DNA from: an uncultured Butyrivibrio sp.
Lineage (GTDB): Bacteria; Bacillota; Clostridia; Lachnospirales; Lachnospiraceae
DNA length: 5,965 nt
Direction of reading: 5' to 3'
Assembly (NCBI RefSeq): GCF_947169445.1
Contig: NZ_CAMVPU010000118.1
Location: 1 to 5,965 of the forward strand
Below, piece after piece: positions 1-4,835 of the stretch. Made by a program: the position numbers and the translations under genes. The notes beneath the pieces are model-generated. The model was not told the DNA's origin, ran no database searches, and saw nothing but the letters and a program-made list of their open reading frames with translations. Position 1 is the first letter of the stretch. Each line of letters opens with the position of its first letter.

Positions 1-140
1 GCATATATGTTCCAGATCATGTTCTTCTGTATCGGAGATATTTACATATAATATGCAAAGGAAGGCTGTTGCATATATGTTCCAGATCATGTTCTTCTGT
101 ATCGGAGATATTTACATATAATATGTAAAGGAAGGCTGTT
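1..140. repeat. Two 70-bp direct tandem repeats (plus degenerate third start)
   Basis: Positions 1-70 and 71-140 are identical except for one base (C56 versus T126). A third unit starts at 141 but keeps only the first dozen or so bases (ACATATATG, then TTCC after an inserted C) before diverging near 155. Each unit contains a perfect TATAAT (47-52 and 117-122), and its ends carry GCATAT/ATATGC inverted arms. The array sits directly upstream of the small acidic gene at 198, so duplicated promoter or operator DNA is the simplest reading. It starts at the window edge, so the real copy number is unknown. Unit length and lack of spacers argue against CRISPR. Iterons are possible, but no replication gene is visible. 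Confidence 0.9.
117..122 (+). promoter_or_regulatory. Candidate -10 box in the repeat proximal to the gene at 198
   Basis: TATAAT at 117-122 matches the sigma-A -10 consensus exactly, and the same box is at 47-52 in the first repeat copy. No convincing -35 lies 16-18 bp upstream (the area is TTCTTCTG-like). The promoter would therefore be weak, activator-dependent, or simply AT-rich coincidence. A transcript would start near 129 and have a leader of about 70 nt. Confidence 0.3.
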
Positions 141-197
141 ACATATATGCTTCCGAAGAAACTTATAACGTATTGTAAAGAAAAGGAGAGAATGATA

Positions 198-533
198 ATG
201 CAAAAAGAATTATTTGAGGCAATGGACATTGAAATAGTACATACCGTAGTTTCTGGAGGTGTGGTCTATAAGGCTTCAAGAGACACAAATTACAACTATG
301 TTTCTGGAACATCAGAGACACTAACACCAGAGCAAATGGTTAATCTCGTAATAGAGGATCGCAAAGCTCTGGAGGAGGAAGGGATATACGAGCTACACGA
401 ATATTTTGATGAGTTCTATGAAGCCACGTATCAAGGGCAGACTAAGAAATGGTCGGTCATAGAGTATATTTATCTTGCAGAGATGCTAGAGGTACTCAAT
501 CGAAACATGATTAATGTAGTATTCATGCATTAA
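198..533 (+). CDS. Small acidic protein of unknown function
   Basis: A 111-residue protein that I do not recognise. The ATG at 198 is preferred because GGAG (185-188) lies 9 bp upstream. The in-frame ATG at 192 is only 3 bp from that Shine-Dalgarno, and the one at 147 has none. The protein is strongly acidic: about 20 Asp/Glu against about 8 Lys/Arg. It has no signal peptide or membrane segment. The middle (roughly residues 50-80, including IEDRKALEEEG and HEYFDEFYEA) looks helical; the C-terminus is hydrophobic (NMINVVFMH). It sits alone downstream of the 70-bp repeats and upstream of a structured gap. Small acidic orphans in mobile DNA can be regulators or DNA mimics, but nothing here shows which. 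The coding call is supported by the Shine-Dalgarno and the uninterrupted frame. Confidence 0.75.
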   Translation: MQKELFEAMDIEIVHTVVSGGVVYKASRDTNYNYVSGTSETLTPEQMVNLVIEDRKALEEEGIYELHEYFDEFYEATYQGQTKKWSVIEYIYLAEMLEVLNRNMINVVFMH

Positions 534-539
534 ATAGAT

Positions 540-758
540 GCTCGACCGAGCGAGCAAAAACAGGTCTTAGGCTCGGAGCGTTGCCATGGATTGGGGGCCA
601 TGGCAGGTGATATTTATGATATCAGGCATTTTGTATAGTGGACATCTTCTGCTGAAATGTCAAAAGCGTATATGCTTAGCGAACATTTTCGTAATATACG
701 CGCACAACTGAATACTCGTTTATTGACGGGAAACTAACTAATTTGTTGAGCCCGTCAA
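540..758 (+). promoter_or_regulatory. Structured leader or small RNA upstream of the DUF5688 gene
   Basis: The 249-bp gap before the next gene contains a run of perfect stems. They are TGCCATGG 582-589 with CCATGGCA 598-605; TGATAT 608-613 with 619-624; GCGTATAT 666-673 with ATATACGC 694-701, enclosing GCGAA 679-683 with TTCGT 688-692; and TTGACGGG 723-730 with CCCGTCAA 751-758. At the 5' side, the GAGC-rich segment 540-576 can pair in two ways: 540-544 with 551-555, or CCGAGC 546-551 with GCTCGG 571-576. No stem is followed by a T-run, so these are not ordinary terminators. The last stem ends about 11 bp before the Shine-Dalgarno. It matches no riboswitch class I can recognise. It could be a cis-regulatory leader or an independent small RNA. 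Confidence 0.45.
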
Positions 759-782
759 GGATGCGGGCAGGAAGGAGTGCAA

Positions 783-1598
783 ATGAGCACATTGTTAAAT
801 GCATTAAATGAATGCGGATTTGTAGTAAAGGAGATTGAGGCGATCAAGAATGGGGTGAACTGCAAAGGTTATCAAATCGACAACGGTACTAACATAAAAC
901 CGGTAATCTATCACTCACCGGAAGAATCAATCGAGGCATTTGTTGCCAGAGCAATAGAAATTGCGAAGAGCCCTGTTCCACAGATTGATGTTGAGAAGAT
1001 TACAAGTCATGAGTATTTACTCGACAATACCTTTGTATGTTTACAGAAAAAGGGCAATGAAGAAATCTGCAAAAGAACTTTCCTTGATTTGGAGATGTAT
1101 GTAAGGATTGGGGTAGATTTTGCAGATGGTACCAGCGGTTCCATTAAGGTAACACAAGGAATATTAGAAAAAGCCGGAATGTCAGAAGACCGACTGTACG
1201 AGGCAGCTATTCAAAATTCTGAGAAAAAGGCACATGTTACTTCAATGGCGGAAACTCTTGGGATGATGACCGAAGAACTTTTTGGTGAGAATCTGTTTTA
1301 TGTAGCAACTTACCATGATAAAGCACATGGCGCAGGAATTATGGCAGTTACAAAAATACTGCACGAGTTCTGTGAAAAGAAAGGATATGGCAAAATCTAT
1401 ATTCTTCCAAGCTCTACGGAGGAAGTACTGTTTATTCCTAATGGATATATGGATCCGGAAAGCTTGGCAGTAATGGTTAACTGTGTCAATGAGGAAACTG
1501 TTGATCCTAAGTTACAACTGAATCCTACAGTTTATCTATATGATGACAATTTGGGTGCAGTAACAATAGCTTTTTCTTACAACAAAAAGTGCCGTTAA
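783..1598 (+). CDS. DUF5688 family protein
   Basis: A 271-residue protein matching the pattern I know from DUF5688, a family abundant in Lachnospiraceae accessory DNA with no established biochemical role. Family-like segments are KNGVNCKGY..NIKPVIY (22-43), FLDLEMYVRI (100-109), the HGAG segment (182-185), YILPSSTEEVLFIP (206-219) and MVNCVNEETVDP (231-242), followed by VYLYD (250-254). No signal peptide or membrane helix is visible, so it is probably cytoplasmic. The ATG at 783 is chosen over the in-frame GTG at 777 because GGAAGGAG (770-777) is then 5 bp upstream; with GTG the Shine-Dalgarno would overlap the start. The leader at 540-758 may control it. The protein is probably full length. 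Family assignment is from memory of motifs; function is unknown. Confidence 0.85.
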   Translation: MSTLLNALNECGFVVKEIEAIKNGVNCKGYQIDNGTNIKPVIYHSPEESIEAFVARAIEIAKSPVPQIDVEKITSHEYLLDNTFVCLQKKGNEEICKRTFLDLEMYVRIGVDFADGTSGSIKVTQGILEKAGMSEDRLYEAAIQNSEKKAHVTSMAETLGMMTEELFGENLFYVATYHDKAHGAGIMAVTKILHEFCEKKGYGKIYILPSSTEEVLFIPNGYMDPESLAVMVNCVNEETVDPKLQLNPTVYLYDDNLGAVTIAFSYNKKCR

Positions 1599-1644
1599 TA
1601 ATCTCCAATCTACAACTGCTGTAGTGCAGACAAATGTGTAATGT

Positions 1645-1682
1645 TATATCAGAGAGGAAAACCTCTCTGATATATTCATTTT
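1645..1682 (+). terminator. Strong hairpin, probable intrinsic terminator or attenuator
   Basis: A perfect 13-bp stem (1645-1657 with 1662-1674) closes an AAAA loop, with the core AGAGAGG/CCTCTCT, and is followed by TTCATTTT. It lies 46 bp after the DUF5688 stop. Its base is only about 8 bp before the Shine-Dalgarno AAGGAG (1683-1688) of the next gene. Either it terminates the upstream transcript, with the downstream gene receiving read-through, or it acts as an attenuator or RNA-stability element for that gene. Confidence 0.7.
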
Positions 1683-1694
1683 AAGGAGTGACAA

Positions 1695-2342
1695 ATGAGT
1701 GTTATATTTTTGAAGCAAACTGAAGAAGGTAAACTTAGGAAGGTTTCAACATTGGAGGAAGCTGATTTTGTAAGGATTCCAGCAGCCGCATATAAAGAGG
1801 TTTTTGAAAAAAATGAGGGAGAAGATGTTGTACAGATACGGAGGGAGGAATATAACGGATTTAAAAAAATGCTTCGAGTTATTAGAGACAGGGAAATCCA
1901 ACAAATCGACAAATGTAAGGCCGATAGCCATGGATATAGCCTAAAGTTAGTTTGTTCCAGAAGCTATGATAGACTTAGACCGGAAATAACAGCTTTCAAC
2001 ATTACAAAAACTACTCCTATTTCATTGAAGATAGACCTTTATACAGCATATACACTGGTAAAGAATGATCTTCATGATTTCTATGGATTCATGGATGAAC
2101 AAGTATACATGTCTGGTGAAGGAATACCAAAAAAAATAAAGACAATAGATTTGTTAGAGGCCTTCCAGAACAAAAATGAGAATTATAATAGGGAATATTA
2201 TATATCTAATTCCGAGTATGGGAGAAAGCTTAAAGAGATCGTGGACAGTTCAGAAGTAATAAGTTTTGGTCCTTTAAAGCTTAGTGCTAATTTTGGTCAG
2301 GGAGTGTATGAGGTAACATATTGGGCAACCGAGCCAATTTAA
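1695..2342 (+). CDS. Hypothetical protein of accessory DNA
   Basis: A 215-residue protein, function not recognised. The start at 1695 is well supported by AAGGAG (1683-1688) at 6 bp spacing. The N-terminal third (about 25-75) is charged and probably helical, possibly coiled coil, ending RVIRDREIQQIDKCKADSHGY. This helix followed by a GY motif resembles small unnamed proteins of Lachnospiraceae phages and integrative elements, but I cannot name a family. Residues 98-130 contain TTPISLKIDLYTAYTLVK and then NDLHDFYGF. The rest is polar, with no catalytic signature, signal peptide or membrane helix. The upstream hairpin (1645-1674) may attenuate it, and a terminator follows 17 bp after the stop. 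It appears to be monocistronic or expressed by read-through. Confidence 0.8.
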   Translation: MSVIFLKQTEEGKLRKVSTLEEADFVRIPAAAYKEVFEKNEGEDVVQIRREEYNGFKKMLRVIRDREIQQIDKCKADSHGYSLKLVCSRSYDRLRPEITAFNITKTTPISLKIDLYTAYTLVKNDLHDFYGFMDEQVYMSGEGIPKKIKTIDLLEAFQNKNENYNREYYISNSEYGRKLKEIVDSSEVISFGPLKLSANFGQGVYEVTYWATEPI

Positions 2343-2359
2343 TAAATAATCACGGAATA

Positions 2360-2405
2360 AACCGTCAGTCATATAGCAATATGGCTGGCGGTTATTTCGT
2401 ATTTT
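2360..2405 (+). terminator. Intrinsic terminator after the 215-residue gene
   Basis: A 15-bp stem (2360-2374 with 2379-2393, including two G-U pairs) closes an AGCA loop and is followed by the T-rich stretch ATTTCGTATTTT. The arms read AACCGTCAGTC and GGCTGGCGGTT, typical of Bacillota terminators. It starts 17 bp after the stop codon. Confidence 0.85.
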
Positions 2406-2439
2406 CACATGGGAGAAAAAGAAGTGACAGCAATAATAT

Positions 2440-2488
2440 TAGTAAAAACATATATAGTGCAGTTTCAGTTTATATATGGTTTTTACTA
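2440..2488. repeat. Long inverted repeat (17 bp, one bulge)
   Basis: TAGTAAAAACATATATA at 2440-2456 pairs with 2471-2488 except for one extra G, leaving a 14-base loop. There is no T-run after the stem, so it is not a normal terminator. It may be the first domain of the large RNA candidate. Confidence 0.75.
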
Positions 2489-2564
2489 TGTAGATGTACA
2501 TGCGCATGGAACATTGGGCTTAAACTTCGACAAGATTATTGTGGAAATAATTTCTGCTAAGTTG

Positions 2565-2676
2565 AAGTACATGAACGTGGCGAGTAAAAATATCGGTTTA
2601 CCCGATTTACGATTGGGGAGGTTTTATCCCAAATCGCGAACGGGTAAACCGATATGTACAATAAAACATGTATCTT
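2565..2676. repeat. Nested three-tier inverted repeat
   Basis: An outer stem, AAGTACATG 2565-2573 with CATGTA(T)CTT 2667-2676 (one bulge), encloses a perfect 15-bp stem, ATATCGGTTTACCCG 2590-2604 with 2641-2655. That in turn encloses CGATTGGG 2610-2617 with CCCAAATCG 2628-2636 (one bulge). The outer left arm also belongs to an alternative stem (2524-2531 with 2561-2568), so the two folds exclude each other. It is read here as part of the large RNA. A cruciform DNA site such as a single-strand origin is a possible alternative. Confidence 0.75.
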
Positions 2677-2690
2677 GATTTCACAATTTC

Positions 2691-2718
2691 TTGGCTCTGG
2701 CGAAAAAAAATCTATAAT
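2691..2718 (+). promoter_or_regulatory. Possible internal promoter, TTGGCT-16-TATAAT
   Basis: TTGGCT (2691-2696) and a perfect TATAAT (2713-2718) are separated by 16 bp. If used, transcription would begin near 2725 and give an RNA covering only the distal half of the structured region. Against this, the TATAAT also pairs as RNA with ATATTTAT (2734-2741), so it may simply be part of a stem. Confidence 0.25.
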
Positions 2719-3309
2719 ATCCTTGGAAACCTTATATTTATCGCTTTTGCTGAGTTGGTACAGCTCAGGTGATTCCGAGCGATCCCTATGACGCCATTTG
2801 CTGAGGGAATAAGGGTCACTGTAAATGCTGAAAAACATTTTTGGAAGCATTATTTGAAAATTGTACCGGAACCTGTAAACCATAGTGATAGCGACGTTGG
2901 CTGTATAACAACGAAGGTGATGGCTGACATCCGTTGATCTCCAGCTCAACGTAATCAACAATGGAACGTGACGAGAGCGGTGAAGTCTCGGACCGGTAGG
3001 CTGATTACCATAGATCAGCGGAGAAAACACGCCCCCACTCCACAAAGGGAACGGCAGATAACCTTAAACTGAAGAAATAAAGGCTGGGAACATAACCAAG
3101 ATAAAGTTTGTACCATCGCAAGATGGAGCGTATGGAGACAGAACCATCTAAAAAAACCTGTTGCTCAATCAGACCTTCGGGACTGAGGAAGCTGCTTTGC
3201 TTTAACAAATTTTATGAATAAGAAAAATGAGAACAAAGACGGAAGTCTTTGACTATTCGCATATAAAAAAATTAACCATAGTTTCTCTATAACGAAGGAG
3301 TTTCTGTAA

Positions 3310-4353
3310 ATGGGGTACAAGAATAAAAAGTATCAAAAGGATCTTACACAACAGATAAATGACCGGCTTACTATGATGCTTCATGCGGGTGAAGGTACAA
3401 GTAAAAAAGAGGCGATTGCTAATGGAACAGAAAGGGACAAAATATTCTCATACAGTACCTACGAAAGTTACTTTAAACATTGTAAATACTTCTCCCGTTA
3501 TGTAAGGGAAAATCATCCAGAAGTAAAGAATCTGAACCAAGCTAAAAAGTATGCTAATGAGTGGCTGCAGTCACGGGTGGATAATGGTGGCATAAATGGA
3601 AAAACACTCTCTGCATGGACAATTACGCTTGAACGAGAGGCTCTGGGCAAGCTCTATGGAATAAGACCAGATGATCCTAATTTCTTTTCAGCTCCCAAGC
3701 GTTATAGGGCTGATATTGTAAGAAGCCGAGGAGATGCAGTTAGAGATGGTCACTTTTCTGAAAAGAAAAATGATGAGTTTGTGAAGTTTTGTAAAGGAAC
3801 AGGCTGCCGTAGAAATATCATGGAAAAATTGGAAGGACGAGATCTGATAACCAGAGCCGAAATTGATAGAGAAATCACTTTATGGGAAAAACAGACTAGA
3901 ACTGAAGCTGAAGAAAAGCATCTTAATGCTTTAAAGGATACTGTGAAACAGTTTCCGGATCAGGACTATTTTCTTCATCATAGAAAGGATAAAGGCGGCC
4001 GTGAGAGATATTCGCCTATTGTTGGAGACAATAAACAGCAGATTGTTGACCGCATGAAGTCTACAGCACCACATGAAAAGGTATGGAAACACGTATTTGG
4101 AAATTCTGATATTCACGGATATAGAGCAGAATATGCAAGCACAGTCTACAGACTGTACGCTAGACCGCTTGAAAAAATTCCTTATGACAGAACAAATAAA
4201 GGGACAGGAAAAAAGTTTCAGGGAGACGTTTATACTTGTCGTAAAGATAAAGCCGGAAAGAAGCTCGACAGAGCTGCAATGTTAAAGGCAAGCAAAGCAC
4301 TGGGACATAATCGTATAGAGGTCATAGCTAACAATTATTTACGATGGTTGTAA
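3310..4353 (+). CDS. Tyrosine recombinase / site-specific integrase
   Basis: A 347-residue member of the tyrosine recombinase (lambda integrase/Xer) superfamily, which cuts and rejoins DNA through a covalent 3'-phosphotyrosine link. The ATG at 3310 has AAGGAG (3295-3300) 9 bp upstream. The N-terminal core-binding (SAM-like) region is about 45-120. The catalytic set appears complete: Arg in TGCR (R167), Lys in KDKGG (K228), HGYR (H269, R272), LGHNR (H333) and the nucleophile in NNYLRWL (Y343). Two features are unusual: a charged helical insert (about 170-218) between the first Arg and the Lys, and a long stretch (about 280-328, including GTGKKFQGDVY and RKDKAGKKLDR) before LGHNR. I have the impression that this second stretch recurs in Lachnospiraceae integrases. 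The structured RNA candidate lies immediately upstream and may share its transcript. Whether it integrates the element, resolves dimers or inverts DNA cannot be told. Confidence 0.88.
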   Translation: MGYKNKKYQKDLTQQINDRLTMMLHAGEGTSKKEAIANGTERDKIFSYSTYESYFKHCKYFSRYVRENHPEVKNLNQAKKYANEWLQSRVDNGGINGKTLSAWTITLEREALGKLYGIRPDDPNFFSAPKRYRADIVRSRGDAVRDGHFSEKKNDEFVKFCKGTGCRRNIMEKLEGRDLITRAEIDREITLWEKQTRTEAEEKHLNALKDTVKQFPDQDYFLHHRKDKGGRERYSPIVGDNKQQIVDRMKSTAPHEKVWKHVFGNSDIHGYRAEYASTVYRLYARPLEKIPYDRTNKGTGKKFQGDVYTCRKDKAGKKLDRAAMLKASKALGHNRIEVIANNYLRWL

Positions 4354-4389
4354 GTTACAAGAGAAAAACTAGTTATTTAATAAAGCTAG

Positions 4390-4423
4390 TGTCAAAATAT
4401 GTTGACCATATGATATCTTGACG
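4390..4423. promoter_or_regulatory. res-like site A (34 bp, inverted TGTCAA half-sites)
   Basis: AGTGTCAAAATAT (4388-4400) and ATATCTTGACGCT (4413-4425) are inverted copies matching at 11 of 13 positions. From TGTC to GACG the site spans 34 bp. The half-sites resemble the TGTCYGATAAT-type subsites bound by Tn3/gamma-delta resolvases. The site overlaps the promoter of the operon encoding the serine recombinase-like protein, an arrangement typical of autoregulated resolvase genes. The tyrosine recombinase just upstream is an alternative ligand. Confidence 0.5.
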
Positions 4424-4430
4424 CTACAAT
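4402..4430 (+). promoter_or_regulatory. Sigma-A promoter for the membrane protein/pseudo-resolvase operon
   Basis: TTGACC (4402-4407) and TACAAT (4425-4430), each 5 of 6 to consensus, are separated by exactly 17 bp. Transcription would begin near 4437, giving a leader of about 93 nt before the ATG at 4530. The -35 box lies between the two arms of res-like site A, and the -10 box abuts its right arm, so a bound protein should block RNA polymerase. Confidence 0.65.
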
Positions 4431-4431
4431 A

Positions 4432-4476
4432 AAATAGAAGTAATGGAATCATAATCAAGAACCATTGCTTTTATTT
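4432..4476. repeat. Inverted repeat between the two res-like sites, possible terminator
   Basis: AAATAGAAGTAATGG (4432-4446) pairs with CCATTGCTTTTATTT (4462-4476) over 15 bp with two G-U pairs; the loop is 15 nt. The A-tract and T-tract bases and the position 79 bp after the tyrosine recombinase stop would fit a weak terminator for that gene. It also overlaps the predicted transcription start of the next operon. Confidence 0.5.
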
Positions 4477-4487
4477 AAAGTATAAAG

Positions 4488-4515
4488 TGTCAAGATAATA
4501 TTAGATATCATGATA
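4488..4515. promoter_or_regulatory. res-like site B (28 bp)
   Basis: TGTCAAGATAAT at 4488-4499 repeats the half-site of site A. The opposite strand of 4504-4515 reads TATCATGATATC, which matches it at 8 of 12 positions, giving a 28-bp dyad, the length of a resolvase crossover site. A perfect 12-bp palindrome ATATCATGATAT (4505-4516) overlaps the right arm and ends 1 bp before the GGAGG of the next gene, so binding here, or RNA structure, could also affect translation. Confidence 0.4.
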
Positions 4516-4529
4516 TTGGAGGCGGTTAC

Positions 4530-4835
4530 ATGGCAAGAGAAATAGGATATTTCTTAGGTGGTATTTTAGTATATCTTTATATTGGATTCTGGATAATAAA
4601 TATTCTTGGCGGATTAGTATTATTATGTGTTTCACACTTGTTATGCTTGTTTGGAGACGTTATAAGCGGGGGTGTTGCAGGATCTGAATCTCGCGATACT
4701 TCATCAGAGGATGTCTTTTACAATGATGAAAATATGTATACATGTACTGATGAATGGAGAAGACTACACCCCTATGGACTAAACCCTGTAACTGGCGGCT
4801 GGAATGCCGAAGAAGACGAAGCAAATGGATGGTGA
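4530..4835 (+). CDS. Small membrane protein, first gene of the operon
   Basis: A 101-residue protein of unknown function. The start is fixed by GGAGG (4518-4522) with a 7-bp spacer. Residues 5-45 are strongly hydrophobic and Gly-rich (IGYFLGGILVYLYIGFWII, then a second stretch ending LCLFGDV), fitting two short transmembrane helices or a helical hairpin. The remaining 55 residues are soluble and acidic, with YTCTDEWRRLHPYGLNP (70-86) and a DE-rich end. With a hairpin, both ends would lie on the same side, probably the cytoplasm. The stop TGA shares its last base with the ATG of the next gene (TGATG), so translation is probably coupled. No homologous family is recognised. A partner, anchor or holin-like role is conceivable but unsupported. 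Confidence 0.75.
   Translation: MAREIGYFLGGILVYLYIGFWIINILGGLVLLCVSHLLCLFGDVISGGVAGSESRDTSSEDVFYNDENMYTCTDEWRRLHPYGLNPVTGGWNAEEDEANGW

Larger units (their letters stand above)
2440..3251 (+). ncRNA. Candidate large ornate structured RNA upstream of the tyrosine recombinase gene
   Basis: The 966 bp between 2343 and 3309 have no credible gene but are dense in complementary arms. The main stems are 2440-2456/2471-2488 (17 bp, one bulge), 2524-2531/2561-2568 enclosing 2533-2540/2546-2553, 2590-2604/2641-2655 (15 bp) enclosing 2610-2617/2628-2636, and 2750-2757/2761-2768. Further stems are 2824-2829/2846-2851, 2895-2899/2909-2913, 2932-2937/2946-2951, 2951-2957/3002-3008 and 2972-2976/2986-2990. 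Three hairpins near the 3' side have classic stable loops on the + strand: CCATC-GCAA-GATGG (3113-3126), CC-UUCG-GG (3174-3181) and CAAAGAC-GGAA-GTCTTTG (3234-3251). Both reading directions give only rRNA-antisense-like junk peptides. Size and mobile context resemble the GOLLD and ROOL classes, but I cannot assign it to either. The boundaries are approximate. It is not a group I or II intron, tmRNA or RNase P by the motifs I checked. Confidence 0.55.

Noticed and set aside
1..140. CRISPR array
   Set aside because: Two abutting 70-bp units without variable spacers are a tandem duplication, not repeat-spacer architecture.
17..229. 70-residue minus-strand frame across the tandem repeats
   Set aside because: It is a by-product of the AT-rich duplicated DNA and overlaps the plus-strand gene start. 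No ribosome-binding site supports it.
2409..2678. 89-residue open frame on the plus strand after the terminator
   Set aside because: There is no Shine-Dalgarno upstream (only terminator T-rich sequence). Its codons run through the 17-bp and 15-bp inverted repeats, and the peptide has no recognisable feature.
2746..2782. tRNA-like D-arm sequence (GAGTTGGTACAGCTC)
   Set aside because: It resembles a tRNA D-arm, but no acceptor stem, anticodon arm or T-loop fits around it. It forms an ordinary 8-bp hairpin within the RNA candidate.
2557..3045. 162-residue open frame on the minus strand across the structured region
   Set aside because: It has no ribosome-binding site of note and an odd composition (many R, S, H, W, P patches), like a translation of a structural RNA's complement. 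It spans the long inverted repeats.
2880..3200. Group I or group II intron
   Set aside because: No group II GUGYG start, domain V or reverse transcriptase, and no recognisable group I P/Q/R/S core segments were found.
3249..3278. Promoter for the tyrosine recombinase (TTGACT at 3249-3254)
   Set aside because: No acceptable -10 lies 16-18 bp downstream, and the TTGAC is part of the GGAA-loop hairpin arm, so I did not call it.
4073..4285. 70-residue plus-strand frame inside the tyrosine recombinase gene
   Set aside because: It is a shadow frame of a gene with a complete catalytic signature.
4754..4834. N-terminal extension of the serine recombinase-like protein to the ATG at 4754
   Set aside because: The extension is the out-of-frame reading of the membrane protein gene, rich in Trp, Arg and Cys and unlike resolvases, which start just before the Y-x-R-V-S motif.
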